A stretch of DNA of 64,000 bases from Actinostola sp. cb2023 (GCA_033675265.1 JAUJYZ010000850.1:117501-181500); one strand, 5' to 3'; positions 1 to 11,914 are shown, counted from the stretch's first letter. Numbers and translations are program-made. Notes: generated from the sequence alone by a model not told the origin.

Positions 1-295
1 CCTGTTGTTATAAGCCTAGTCACCCAGTATATAGATGCATATAGAAATGGTCACCAATATCTCATAAAGAAGTAGTGATTGTTTTACACTACTTTAGGCT
101 CTTTCTTCAAGTATCGGCACAGTTGACGTAATTCAATAGAATCGACAAACGAATCCAAGTTATTCAATAGAATCAATAGAACCAGGGAGGTGCGAAGTTC
201 CCAAAGAATACAATAGGTTTTTTTACGTCAACTATGCCGGTAAGAGCCCGGATATTTGACCATCTTGTCGCCGCGGTAGATTTTCATTGATCGTT

Positions 296-840
296 ACCAC
301 AGGTAGCCCAAGCTGATTATCTGTATGGGAGACTATATATGAAAACTACGAATGATCACTGAAAATCTCTTTATTCTAATAAAATGCTTCAAAAACCTTC
401 TTTTACCTTTGTCGTGATTGCCTTAATGTCTGTAATGATTTTGGGAGCAAGTAAATTGGTAACTTTCGTGCTGATCATTTGGCGTAATTCGGTTGTAAGC
501 TGAAGATGGAAAATGTGGGGAATTTATCGTACACTCGGTATCCAGTGGAAATATCAATGTGAATTGAATTCCTTTTGATTTATGTCCGGTTGAATCGAGT
601 CATCCGAGCTTGAGGTCTCCTACCTTGACTTCGTCTTTTAGAGAGTGAATTAAAGAAAGCAAAAACCACCCTAAAACAAGTCTAAATGCTCCCAAAATCA
701 TTACAGACATTAAAGAAATCACAACAAAGGTAAAAGAAGGTTTTTGAAACATTTTATTAGAATAAAGAGATTTTCAGTGATCATTCGTAGTTTTCATATA
801 TAGTCTCCCATACAGATAATCAGCTTGGGCTACCTGTGGA
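296..840. repeat. Foldback element with 154-bp inverted arms
   Basis: The left arm at 296-449 is nearly the reverse complement of the right arm at 687-840, with about 237 bp of unrelated spacer between them. The arms begin with CACAGGTAGCCC and end with TTTTGGGAGCA. Nearby direct repeats (GAAATGGTCACCAATATC at about 46 and 874; CGGTAGATTTTCATTGAT at about 274 and 922) show that this sits in a larger mosaic repeat. No coding sequence is recognised. It is probably a non-autonomous DNA transposon or foldback element; the superfamily is not determined. Confidence 0.8.
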
Positions 841-1893
841 GTTACAGAGAGAATTCAGTTGACATTAATCTAGAAATGGTCACCAATATCACACTACACC
901 GTATTTACAATCATGTCGCCACGGTAGATTTTCATTGATATACCGAGAGAATTCAATTGAAATTTATTTTGCTATTAGCAGGTGTTAGAGTCAAATAAAA
1001 CTTAGTCTTATACGCAGGCGCTAAGAGATTGAAATACCACTTGGTTAATTTGATTACGATTTTTTGACTTTTGAAAATTCACATAAAGAAGAGCATTATC
1101 TAGTATTTCCCATAAACTGAATCACCAATTGCAAAAACGTTTGTTCCGTCGAAGTAAGAACGAAAGATATAACAGATATAACTTTTGTATGCATATTTGA
1201 GACATTGAGCAATTATAGTGACAGCTTATCGTCAACAATACCGCTACTATGACATGACACGTCATTACATATACTGTATCACGTCCCACTAGAAATAGAC
1301 CTCTGATACTGACAAAGAAGATTATTATGTCCATGAAGATGACTATATTTAACGGCCGACGAATTCCGAATGTCCAGGAACGTTTTTACGCAATCTATGT
1401 GAAATTACCCTTTTAATAGGAATACTTGTAAATAGACTGAGTTCTTTCTTAGCAAATCACATCTCTTACTGTGCCATGAGTATTTTTAAAGCTTTTAAAA
1501 AAGCTTTAAGAAAATGTATACTTTGTCGTATTTCGGAAACTTTCTTTTTGCAACTCCCAACTGAGAAACCCAAAACATATGATGTATATATTGGTGGGGA
1601 TAAAAGTCTTTATAGTCTTCCTTTCTTATGATCACATTAGTGACATTGAAGATGACGGCCTATTTATCTTGCTCAAGCTAAACTAAGCTAGTCAGTAGTA
1701 AAGAATTGACTGAGACAATCAGTTGGAAATTGATTTGACACGTAGTTCTAAGAGGGCATTGTTATGAAAACATTTCTGAGTCAAGTAGAAAAATTCAAAC
1801 TCCGATTTTCTCATGTCATTTCTGGTTTTCCTATTTCACAGACGTGGTTTCATTATTACGATGTATTTATTACGGTCTATTCTTCTTGTCTCC
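841..1893. other. Unassigned AT-rich intergenic DNA
   Basis: Beyond the partial repeat copy at about 870-960, nothing is recognised here. Open frames are short and lack codon-like pattern or splice context. Confidence 0.5.
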
Positions 1894-4800
1894 AGTGGAG
1901 GTGGAGGAGGTAGACAACACCAGGAAAGAAAGGACAAAAGAAACCAGGAGGTGGAGGAGGAGGTAGACAGCACCAGAAAAGAGAGAACAAATGAAACCAG
2001 GAGGTGGAGGAGGTAGAGATCACCAGGAAAGCTAGAGAGAACAAAAGAAACCAGTAGGTGGAGGCGGTAGACAACACCAGAAAAGAAAGGACAAAAGAAA
2101 CCAGGAGATGGAGGAGGTAGACATCACCAGGAAAGCAAGGACAAAAGAAACCAGGAGGTGGAGGAGGTAGTCAACACCAGAAAAGAGAGAACAAAAGAAA
2201 CCAGGAGGTGAAGGAGGTAGACATCACCAGGAAGGAAAGGACAAAAGAAACCAGGAGGTGGAGGAGGTAGACAACACCAGAAAAGAAAGGACAAAAGAAA
2301 CCAGGAGGTGGGGGAGGTAGACAACATCAAAAAAGCAAGGACAAAAGAAACCAGGAGGTGGAGGAGGTAGACAACACCAGAAAAGAAAGGACAAAAGAAA
2401 CCAGGAGGTGGGGGAGGTAGACAACATCAAAAAAGCAAGGACAAAAGAAACCAGGAGTTGGAGGAGGTAGACAACACCAGGTAAGAAAGGACAAAAGAGA
2501 CCAGGAGGTGGAGGAGGTAGAGATCACCAGGAAAGAGAGAACAAAAGAAACCAGGAGGTGAAGGAGGTAGATAACAGCAGGAGAGAGGAAAAAGAAACCA
2601 GGAGGTGGAGGAGGTAGTCAACACAAGGAAAGAAAGGACAAAAGAAACCAGGAGGTGGAGGAGGTAGTCAACACCAGGAAAGAAAGGACAAAAGAAACCA
2701 GGAGGTGGAGGAGGTAGTCAACACCAGGAAAGAAATGACAAAAGAAACCAGGAGGTGGAGGAGGTAGTCAACACCAGGAAAGAAAGGACAAAAGAAACCA
2801 GGAGGTGGAGGAGGTCGACATCACCAGGAAAGAAAGAACAAAAGAAACCTCCTGAGGTGGAGGAGGTAGTCAACACCAGGAAAGAAAGGACAAAAGAAAC
2901 CAGGAGGTGGAGGAGGAGGTAGACAGCACCAGAAAAGAGAGGACAAATGAAACCAGGAGGTGGAGGAGGTAGAGATCACCAGGAAAGCTAGAGAGAACAA
3001 AAGAAACCAGGAGGTGGAGGCGGTAGTCAACACCAGGAAAGAAAGGACAAAAGAAACCAGGAGGTGGAGGAGGTAGTCAACACCAGGAAAGAAAGGACAA
3101 AAGAAACCAGGAGGTGGAGGAGGAGGTAGACAACACCAGGAAAGAAAGGACAAAAGAAACCAGGAGGTGGAGGAGGTAGTCAACACCAGGAAAGAAAGGA
3201 CAAAAGAAACCAGGAGGTGGAGGAGGAGGTAGACAGCACCAGAAAAGAGAGAACAAATGAAACCAGGAGATGGAGGAGGTAGACATCACCAGGAAAGCAA
3301 GGACAAAAGAAACCAGGAGGTGGAGGAGGTAGTCAACACCAGAAAAGAGAGAACAAAAGAAACCAGGAGGTGAAGGAGGTCGACATCACCAGGAAGGAAA
3401 GGACAAAAGAAACCAGGAGGTGGAGGAGGTAGACAACACCAGAAAAGAAAGGACAAAAGAAACCAGGAGGTGGGGGAGGTAGACAACATCAAAAAAGCAA
3501 GGACAAAAGAAACCAGGAGGTGGAGGAGGTAGAGATCACCAGGAAAGAGAGAACAAAAGAAACCAGGAGGTGGAGGAGGTAGACAACACCAGAAAAGAAA
3601 GGACAAAAGAAACCAGGAGGTGGAGGAGGTAGACAACACCAGGAAAGAAAGGACAAAAGAAACCAGGATGTGGAGGAGGTAGAGATCACCAGAAAAGAGA
3701 GAACAAAAGAAACCAGGAGGTGGAGGAGGTAGACAACACCAGAAATGAAAGGACAAAAGAAACTAGGAGGTGGAGGAAGTAGTCAACACCAGGAAAGAAA
3801 GGACAAAAGAAACCAGGAGGTGGAGGAGGTAGAGATCACCAGAAAAGAAAGGACAAAAGAAACCAGGAGGTGGGGGAGGTAGACAACATCAAAAAAGCAA
3901 GGACAAAAGAAACCAGGAGGTGGAAGAGGTGGACAACACCAGGAAAGAAAGGACAAAAGAAACCAGGAGGTGGAGGAGAGAGATCACCAGGAAAGAGAGA
4001 ACAAAAGAAACCAGGAGGTGGAGGAGGTAGTCAACACCAGGAAAGAAAGGACAAAAGAAACCTCCTGAGGTGGAGGAGGTAGTCAACACCAGGAAAGAAA
4101 GGACAAAAGAAACCAGGAGGTGGAGGAGGTAGTCAACACCAGGAAAGAAAGGACAAAAGAAACCAGGAGGTGGAGGAGGTCGACATCACCAGGAAAGAAA
4201 GGACAAAAGAAACTAGGAGGAGGAGGAGGAGGTAGACATCGCCAGGAAAGAAAGGACAAAAGAAACCAGGAGGTGGAGGAGGAGGTAGACAGCACCAGAA
4301 AAGAGAGAACAAATGAAACCAGGAGGTGGAGGAGGTAGAGATCACCAGGAAAGCTAGAGAGAACAAAAGAAACCAGGAGGTGGAGGAGGTAGACATCACC
4401 TGGAAGGAAAGGACAAAAGAAACCAGGAGGTGGAGGAGGTAGACAACACCAGAAAAGAAAGGACAAAAGAAACCAGGAGGTGGGGGAGGTAGACAACATC
4501 AAAAAAGCAAGGACAAAAGAAACCAGGAGGTGGAGGAGGTAGAGATCACCAGGAAAGAGAGAACAAAAGAAACCAGGAGGTGGAGGAGGTAGACAACACC
4601 AGAAAAGAAAGGACAAAAGAAACCAGGAGGTGGAGGAGGTAGACAACACCAGGAAAGAAAGGACAAAAGAAACCAGGAGGTGGAGGAGGTAGAGATCACC
4701 AGAAAAGAAAGGACAAAAGAAACCAGGAGGTGGGGGAGGTAGACAACATCAAAAAAGCAAGGACAAAAGAAACCAGGAGGTGGAAGAGGTGGACAACACC

Positions 4801-4937
4801 AGGAAAGAAAGGACAAAAGAAACCAGGAGGTGGAGGAGGTAGAGATCACCAGGAAAGAGAGAACAAAAGAAACCAGGAGGTGGAGGAGGTAGATAACAGC
4901 AGGAAAGAGAGAACAAAAGAAACCAGGAGGTGAAGTG
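1894..4937. repeat. 50-bp purine-rich minisatellite, main array
   Basis: About 60 tandem copies of a 50-bp unit, recognisable by AGGAAAGAAAGGACAAAAG followed by AAACCAGGAGGTGGAGGAGG and TAGTCAACACC. Variants recur in ordered blocks (TAGACAACATCAAAAAAGC, TAGAGATCACC, GGTGGGGGAGG), which indicates higher-order amplification. The plus strand is strongly purine-biased. The unit is not a multiple of three and the minus strand almost lacks stops, so long minus-strand frames of up to 188 residues rotate through three phases (SSTSWFLL, LPPPPPGFFCP, LLHLLVSFVLSFLV). These look like by-products of the repeat, with no start context, introns or homology. Confidence 0.95.
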
Positions 4938-5779
4938 TCACGATTCCTTCGGACAGGCAACACCCCAGCTCCCGTCCTTCACGTCTTCCCCGTAAGAGAA
5001 CAGTCTTATGCACACATAACGACAAACACATTTAATTACCTTCAATAACTGTAACTTGATGTTTCTCAAGACTAATTCTAGATTATTCAGTTTAAAGTAA
5101 TTTCTACAGATATTTCTAAGGTAGTTCTAAATGATATATAAATACGTTTTACACAAAATACAAATGTTTTATACTTAATGTTCTTGCGGCTTTTGTTTTG
5201 GTTCGTAGGCGATTTTGCAGTGGACTTTAATGCAGTGGTGAACTTTAGTGAAGTTAACATAGACTTTATTGTTCTCTAGTACCTCACTCTAGTACCTCAC
5301 AGTTGTCCACAATTCTTTGTACACTGAATTCACGACCTCGTGCTCTAGAGGTTGACTTCTCTTCCAACCAGTATAGGAACTTGTGTTGACTCTGTTCCAC
5401 TGTTTATAGCTTTCTTTAATTCGTGTTCCAAAGATTCGTCTGCGAATTCTCTCCTTACTCATGGGACTCTGAGTGAGTCTGTTCCAATGACTCTCCAAGT
5501 TCTTTGCTTATCATGGGACTCTGAGTGAGTCTGTTCCAATGACTTCTTACTCTTCTTGTAAGATTTACTTTCACTTCAAGCGAACTTGTCCTCTCCTTGT
5601 TCTTTCGAACGTGTCTTCTCTCAACTACCAAAACCGCTTCGAGGCGTATTATTATGATTAACAAAATACAATCATTACGAATAATTACGTACATATTCTC
5701 GTGCAATCGTGCAATCGTGGAATGTTACTTAAATAAACACATTACTATTGAAGCTAACTTAATTAACCTAAATTCGTGA
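4938..5779. mobile_element. 842-bp insertion inside the 50-bp minisatellite
   Basis: Non-repetitive DNA splits the minisatellite unit, which reads continuously across the junction when the insert is ignored. The ends are weakly inverted (TCACGATT at the left, AATTCGTGA at the right). Inside, a segment with ATGGGACTCTGAGTGAGTCT occurs twice, at about 5460 and 5512. No transposase is recognised. A non-autonomous transposon is the likeliest reading, but the terminal repeats are only about 6-9 bp and no clear target duplication is visible. Confidence 0.5.
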
Positions 5780-6122
5780 GGTAGACAACACCAGGAAAGA
5801 AAGGACAAAAGAAACCAGGAGGTGAAGGAGGTAGACAACACCAGGAAAGAAAGGACAAAAGAGACCAGGAGGTGGAGGAGGTAGAGATCACCAGGAAAGA
5901 GAGAACAAAAGAAACCAGGAGGTGAAGGAGGTAGACAACACCAGGAAAGAAAGGACAAAAGAAACCAGGAGGTGAAGGAGGTAGACAACACCAGGAAAGA
6001 AAGGACAAAAGAGACCAGGAGGTGGAGGAGGTAGAGATCACCAGGAAAGAGAGAACAAAAGAAACCAGGAGGTGGAGGAGGTAGATAACAGCAGGAAAGA
6101 GAGGACAAAAGAAACCAGGTGG
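5780..6122. repeat. 50-bp minisatellite, distal block
   Basis: About seven further copies of the same 50-bp unit continue after the insertion. It shows an alternating three-unit pattern (TAGACAACACC, TAGACAACACC, TAGAGATCACC), so it is a local higher-order repeat of about 150 bp. It ends against the GPCR relic that follows. Confidence 0.93.
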
Positions 6123-6150
6123 AGAAAGTAGGCATCATCATCACTATGAA

Positions 6151-6240
6151 TCAGTGTTTCTGAAGGTAAAAGATGAACCTTATCAGATAAATGACTGGAT
6201 TTATACTGGAAGTTATTCCGAAAATCGTCAACGAAAACCA
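6151..6240 (-). pseudogene. C-terminal relic of a class-A GPCR
   Basis: The minus strand reads LTIFGITSSINPVIYLIR then FIFYLQKH and a stop at 6151-6153. This is the TM7 NPxxY segment and short tail of the same receptor family found at 6758-8187. Nothing upstream of about 6240 continues TM6, so only about 27 codons survive. It is in the same orientation as the other two copies, consistent with loss from a tandem array. Confidence 0.75.
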
Positions 6241-6757
6241 ATGAGAAAGTATGATAATATCTAGACTATATTTACCACCATTAAACGTTACCATTACCAT
6301 GCCTGTTATGTGGGTGAAACAACCTAATACATCAATACAAGGGTATACATATACGTACGCGAATATTCAGCTTTGGTAACGGATAAGGCCTTCCACGTAT
6401 ATAAACACTTAGAAAACTCTAAACATATGTCTAAGATGTCGATGTACATGGGAATAGCCATGACAAATAGTTATATTTCATTTGTGATACAGCCGAGCTC
6501 CAAACATGTTCGTTGCGTGGTGCCTTTTATTATATTATAAGTGTTTTAGCGTAAATGAACATGCTTCAACGCAATTCCAGTTTTAAAAAGGATAAAATAG
6601 CAGCTTTATATAAGAAAACAAATACAGACAGTAAGTTAGAAATGTTAATTGCAATTGTAATTGCAGCCATTGTTTTTTTTCTTCTCACTTCTATGGTCAT
6701 CCTAAGTTTGATGACAAGTTTTGACAAGTCATCAACATAACTTGTTTTTTAGCTTTG
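6241..6757. other. Intergenic DNA between GPCR copies
   Basis: AT-rich DNA with no supported gene. A 61-codon plus-strand frame at 6555-6740 has one hydrophobic stretch but no homology or gene context, and I do not count it as a gene. Confidence 0.5.
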
Positions 6758-8187
6758 CTAACAAAACAGCTGCCAACATGCCTGACGAATATCCCTGAAT
6801 CTTAACAAATAAATGACTGGGTTTATACTGGAATGAAGTCCAAAGACTGTCCTTGAGATCCATGCGAGCATCGTCACAGCTTCAAGGCGCATTCCAATCG
6901 ACAGCCTCATGAAACTTGACATTATTCCTGGCAAAAAGCACAAGACAAGAAAACCAAAAACGGCCACCATCGTCTTCAAGGTTTTCCTGTATTTCACAAC
7001 ATCAAAGTTCCCCTGTGATGGGTTGGGTTGTTGGGCGTGAACTTGTGATATGAAACGATGAAGAGTTATGAAGGACTTGATGTAGAAAGCGATGGTGACG
7101 AGCAACGGAATCAACATTAAAGAAAGTGCTAAGATCGCTCTGGTACGGACTGAATCTACTTTCATCATCATTGGGACGGCCATAGCAGGTGCTCCAATCC
7201 AAACCCCAACAATTACCATACGAACTCGCTTTACCGTGACTTTGATTCTGTATCTGTGCCGCAGAGTAAGCGCTAATGCTCTGTCTATGCTGATGAACAT
7301 CGACAAGGCGTACGAAAGAAGCACTAACAAAGCGTTGATATTTTGAAACAGCAAAAATAAGTTCCTGTCGCATATGCCTTGCATATTCTTCTTTAACAAA
7401 TAAAAGCACTGGAGGGCTAGCAATGGATGATAGAACAAACCAACCAGAAGATCTGTGAACGCCAAACTTGTTATCAGTAAGTAAGATGGAGTTTGGAGGT
7501 GCAGGGGCGGATCCAGGGGGAGGGTTCTGGGGGTTGCAACCCCCCCTATGGATATTTTTTTAATACCGCTTGTATAGATATGTCTGTCCGTAGGTCTCTC
7601 TTGCACTTTCAGCTCTCTCCCTTGTAAGAATAATATAATTCATTCATACTGTTTACACGACCGTTCGACTTCGAGGCCGGTTTGACTGATAACAGAAAGA
7701 ACCTGCCGTTTTTAGCGTCAAAAACGTATGTGAAGCCTTCATACTTGTAAGCTCACCCAAGAAGACTCTTCCAAGCATCTTTGTTGGATGTCCAATAAAC
7801 TCAAAATTTTACTGAAAATTGAGTTTTGTTGTGTTAATAAAACAACTCCAGATCTCTAAAAATTGCATTTTAGAGCTTGTAGATTTCAAAATTTTCTGGG
7901 GGGGCATGCCCCCACACCCCCCTAGTACTTCGCGGCTTTGCCGCTCACACAACACAACCGCCGCAACACAACCCCCTGTTTGACAAAAACCTACATCCGC
8001 CCCTGAGGTGCTGTGATCTCAAGATGGCAACGATAATCATTCCATTCCCAAGTGTCGCACAAACGGCCAGAAGAACGTTAAGAAAGATGCTACCAATGAG
8101 TGGTTTCTCAAAGAAGTCGTAATGTTTCAGAGTCGGCATTGCGTACGTATGGGAACAGTTTGCACTTCCATTCATTTTTGTCAACAC
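6758..8187 (-). pseudogene. Class-A GPCR split by a hAT-like insertion
   Basis: A single-exon rhodopsin-class receptor. The 5' part starts at ATG 8187 and encodes an N-terminus with NGS and NCS glycosylation sites and TM1 (LGNGMIIVAILRSQ). A 502-bp element at 7503-8004 then interrupts it. The 3' part runs from TM2 (SLAFTDLLVG) to a stop at 6758, with TM3 ending IDRALAL (a DRA in place of DRY), TM6 CFLPG and TM7 NPVIYLLRF. Removing the element plus one 7-bp target copy leaves 921 bp, an uninterrupted frame of 306 residues, so the receptor was intact until a recent insertion. The family resembles anthozoan amine/adenosine/melanocortin-like orphan receptors; the ligand is unknown. As it stands, translation enters the element and stops. 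Confidence 0.88.
7503..8004. mobile_element. hAT-like MITE inside the GPCR
   Basis: A 502-bp element with terminal inverted repeats AGGGGCGGAT and ATCCGCCCCT. It is flanked by GAGGTGC at 7496-7502 and 8005-8011, a 7-bp duplication (5 bp if an extra C/G is assigned to the termini). The CAGGGGCGGATCC-type end is typical of hAT superfamily non-autonomous elements, though hAT duplications are normally 8 bp. It has no transposase. The paralogue at 11.1 kb shows the uninterrupted sequence, confirming the exact join. Confidence 0.88.
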
Positions 8188-9060
8188 ATGAATGATTTAG
8201 ACGGTACAAAGAGATTACCAGTCAAAACTGATATGTGAAATTGTGTGAGGTACCTTTGATATAGTCATCCGATACAGCCTTGTGGAGAAACTTGGTAAGC
8301 GATTGGTCAAAACTCTGCATTATAATTATGCATACTCTACAATTACGTCATGAACTAAATGTTTGCGGCTGCCGGGAAACATTTGCATCACAATATTATG
8401 AGGCAAATTAAACTAAGTGTAATCGGAAACACTTATTACTATTACAGTTACCTTGATTCATGAATATATACTTTAACGTTAATTAAAGGTTGTTTTAATG
8501 TTCTTTTTTTTTCTTTTCCGGAATTGATTGCTATTCATTCCAACAAGAACGTACTTTAACTACTGCTGTTTGTTTTGTACATATAATTACCATTAATAAT
8601 TGATTAATATATAACTAAGGCACGGTTCTTTTTGAAGTATTAGTGTTCCGTGACCAAGATCACTCAAGTGCTTGTGGCATATGTTATCTTATATACGGAA
8701 CAACACTAACTCCTTCTTTTTATGAATAATCTTGAATACGACATTGACACATCTTTCTCGGGACCCGGCCTTACAACTGCGCATCTATTCCGTGAATCTC
8801 ACTTAATTTTGACCATTTTTTGAAGTTAGATACTAGATTTATTGTCTGATTTAATTGTCTATTCATTTCGGCAACTTTGGCTGATAACACGTTATATTAC
8901 GTTGATGAGCATATTTTATGCCGCCGAGAAAATTTGCATCACACAACAGTGGATGGAGATGTTGAAGAGCTACTTCTAACTTCTAGTGTGTATGAAGGCC
9001 AACATTTGTATCTCAAAACCCTTTAAGTTTTTAGGAGGTCCACAAGTTTGTCCGTACTTT
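8188..9060. other. Intergenic DNA upstream of the split GPCR
   Basis: AT-rich sequence without recognisable genes, RNA or repeats beyond short homopolymers. It presumably includes the former promoter of the receptor, but no motif can be assigned. Confidence 0.45.
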
Positions 9061-9400
9061 TTGTGACTGTCGTTAGGTGTGTGTACTCTCATGAAATAAA
9101 GTTTCCATTCTATTCTATTCTATTCAATTCAATTCTACTCTATTCTACTCTATAGTTATAGAATTTGTTATTGTAGTTATTATATTAGTTATTTTTATTA
9201 TCTAAAAGTTGTAAATCCTGATGATTTTACCGTGAATAAATAAAGTTATACTACTACTACTACTACTACTACTAGTACTACTACTACTACTACTACTTCT
9301 ACTACTACTACTCTACTAGTATAGTACTCTACTCTACTAGTACTCTACTCTACTATATTCTACTCTACTAGCTAGTACTCTACTCTACTCTATTCTAAAA
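9061..9400 (+). repeat. Microsatellites with retroposon-like tails
   Basis: A (TATTC)n run begins at about 9110 directly after ATGAAATAAAGTTTCC. An (ACT)n run begins at about 9250 directly after GTGAATAAATAAAGTTAT, followed by impure CTACT repeats to about 9390. The AATAAAGTT-plus-microsatellite junctions look like 3' ends of non-LTR retroposons or SINEs in invertebrate genomes. The bodies of such elements are not recognisable here. Confidence 0.6.
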
Positions 9401-10424
9401 AAAGATGTAATAATTTAAAATTTCAGAAGAAAAAAAAACAGACCACGACCTATCATTTCCACTCGCTACGTTATTCAAAGTAACACAAATTAAACAATTA
9501 TCGGCGGGAACGCACTATTCCGCAATTGAAAAATAACCTAGAATTAATTCCAATTCTTGAGTCCAAGGCTAAAAAATGAATGGAACTGATGTGCGTGCAA
9601 ATGTATCTGTAATGTATTTATATTTACTTGTAAAACCACATCTGTAAATATTTGTAAATCTGTTGGTGCAAAATAAGCTAATATATGTATGTATGAATGT
9701 GCGTGCACTCGTTCGTCCAGCACCTTTCATGTGATTTCACTAGGATCAATATGAGTGATCATCAAGCGATCGTTTTTTTTTCACTTCTTGAAGTCGCTGG
9801 CATGGTAGGCGTCTTTTCGAAGAAAAAGAAACAAAAAAAAAAAAACACGCCAGAAATTGCACTTTTTATAGAACCTGAAATCGAGAAATATTCTGGTAAT
9901 TCGCACCCTGCCACGCGATAAACGTTCCCGGCACTGAAATTTGCTTGTGTCTTTGACGCTCGCACACATCAGTGCACTGGATAAATGGACAGTTCTGAAA
10001 AACGAAAGCGATGTATTTTAAAAACTAAATCTTGCTTGAATGGCTCAAGGAACCCGTAACTGAAGGTCTGTCGTCATTCAAAATGACACACGGTACGTGT
10101 TGAAGTTTCTAAACCCGCTCCACCACCTATGGGTATTGTGTTTTCTGCACCTGCTATATCGAGAACTTTATAGTACGGAATATGCCAACAAACAAAGGTA
10201 GAACAACAGGACCATGTGCAGAGAACGTGTCCCATAAGTGGGTCACAAGTAGTGAACGTGTGTCGGGTAAATTGCTTACTTCGAAATTCGATGTTTCCTA
10301 GCCTCATTCTAGTGTTTCAGGTTTGGGAATGAAGAGAGGACACATTGTGTGTTTGTTAGTAAGGGGAGGTTGAATAAAGGGCGTTTTTGGCGTTGAACTG
10401 AAACTCCATCAGTGATGAAGATCA
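9401..10424. other. Intergenic DNA between GPCR copies
   Basis: No supported gene. There is an A-rich stretch at about 9822-9845. Short frames here have no family resemblance. Confidence 0.45.
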
Positions 10425-11301
10425 CTCAATGTTTGCCAACATGCCTGGCGAATATCTGTAAACCTTATCAGATAAATGACTGGGTTTAGACTGGAATTGA
10501 GTCCAAAGGTTAACAACGATATGCGATGCGAAAGGATAAAAATATCTGGACGGTTTCCATGAAGAGAACATGTTAAAACTGTAAACAAATGGGAGACAAC
10601 AGAAAAGAAAACATCCCAACACAGCCACCCGGCATCGTCTTCATGGTTTTCCTGTATTTCACAACATCAAAGTTCCCGTGATGGGTTGGGTTGTTGGGCG
10701 TGAACTTGTGATGTGTATATAACGATGAAGAGTTGTGAAGGACTTGATGTAGAAAGTACTGATCACAAGCATGATAATAGAACTAACGACCAATGACATG
10801 GTCGCCCAAAATGTCGATTTTTCCACCATAAAAGGCAAGGACACTCCTACGATCCACGAAGTAACGATGGATCGCACAACCCTTTTCCTGGTGACAATGA
10901 CTAAGACTTATCGCTAAATATCTATCAATGCTGATAAACGCGGTCGTGACATACGAAAGCCAACCAAGAAACAGTTCTTGTATATTAAACACAGTGGCGA
11001 GAAGACATACTCTTTCCATTTTCTTTCCTAAATAAAGTATAGTCAGAACGATCGATAATGGATGATAAACTAAACCAACCAGAAGATCTGTGAACGCCAA
11101 ACTTGTTATCAGTAAGTAAGATGGCGTTTGCAGGTTCTGTGATCTCAAGATGGCAACGATAATCATTCCATTCCCAAGCGTCGCTGAAATTGTCAGAAAC
11201 CCGTTCAAAATACCCATAGTAATGAGTGGCTTCTTAAGGAAATCTCGATGGTTTAAGATTATCGATGCATACAAACTGGAACAGTTTTCACTTCTGTCCA
11301 T
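10425..11301 (-). pseudogene. Frameshifted class-A GPCR paralogue
   Basis: A second copy of the receptor family. The start at 11301 gives MDRSENCSSLY, then TM1 (LGNGMIIVAILRSQ), TM2 (SLAFTDLLVG) and TM3 with an intact IDRYLAISL. Just after this, in intracellular loop 2 at about 10878-10905, a short deletion shifts the frame. VTRKRVVRSIVTSWIVG and TM5 then follow in another frame (10659-10877). Further small indels near 10674 and 10715, compared with the copy at 6758, shift TM6 and TM7 again; the NPVIY region is only readable out of frame at about 10450-10480. It is a decayed pseudogene of about 880 bp. Confidence 0.85.
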
Positions 11302-11700
11302 TGGATAGAATATCGAAGGGATGTACGCCAACTTTTTGCCAAGTGACGAACGCGAACAAGAGCTTCGTGTAATGCGGTTTTCCGCTGATATCACAATTAA
11401 TCTTGGTTCGTTCCGTCAACCTCCTGACAGCTGAAAACATTATATTTCCTTTCAAGAACTTAACCTATTATGTTATCCTAAGAACAACTGAGGAAAGACA
11501 AAAGACTATACTCCACTTGTCAATGATGATCGAAAGTACTTCATCTTACTCACATTCTTAAAATGAAAGCGCGTATGAATTCTCTTCAGTGGAGCATTGA
11601 GTTTTTCTACCTTTCGACCCGATATTCTCGCTCCCCTGCAAAAGCTAGTACATGTTTTCATTAAATTTAGGTATTTTAAATTTACAAATTGCGCTCGTAT
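11302..11700. other. Intergenic DNA before WDR88
   Basis: No gene or repeat recognised. It separates the minus-strand receptor relic from the plus-strand WDR88 promoter. Confidence 0.45.
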
Positions 11701-11914
11701 AAATTTAGATTTTTTTTTCCCCGCCGCCCGGCCGCATATATTTCGCGAAAGTAATCGACTTTTTCCCACAGTGCATTGCGGGTTAAATTCAAGATGGCGG
11801 ACGAGAGACGATGGTTGACATGGAAATGTAAACAAACGCCAAAGATGTTCTCTGGTAGCTGATTTTGAACAAAATTACTACAACGAAAGGCTTAATAACT
11901 CAATTAGGAACAAA
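11701..11914 (+). promoter_or_regulatory. WDR88 promoter and 5' UTR with YY1-type site
   Basis: AAGATGGCGG at 11791-11800 matches the YY1 core found just downstream of start sites of TATA-less housekeeping genes, preceded by GCATTGCGGG at 11773-11782. The WDR88 start codon is at 11915. The local rise in GC (CCCGCCGCCCGGCCGC at about 11720) fits a proximal promoter. Confidence 0.5.

Noticed and set aside
2821..4963. Long minus-strand open frames (up to 188 residues) with Pro-rich and Leu/Val-rich repeats
   Set aside because: They are produced by the 50-bp tandem unit lacking minus-strand stops; all three phases are open equally, with no start context or homology.
6555..6740. 61-codon plus-strand frame with a hydrophobic helix
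   Set aside because: One membrane-like segment only, AT-rich codons typical of chance frames, no context between GPCR relics.
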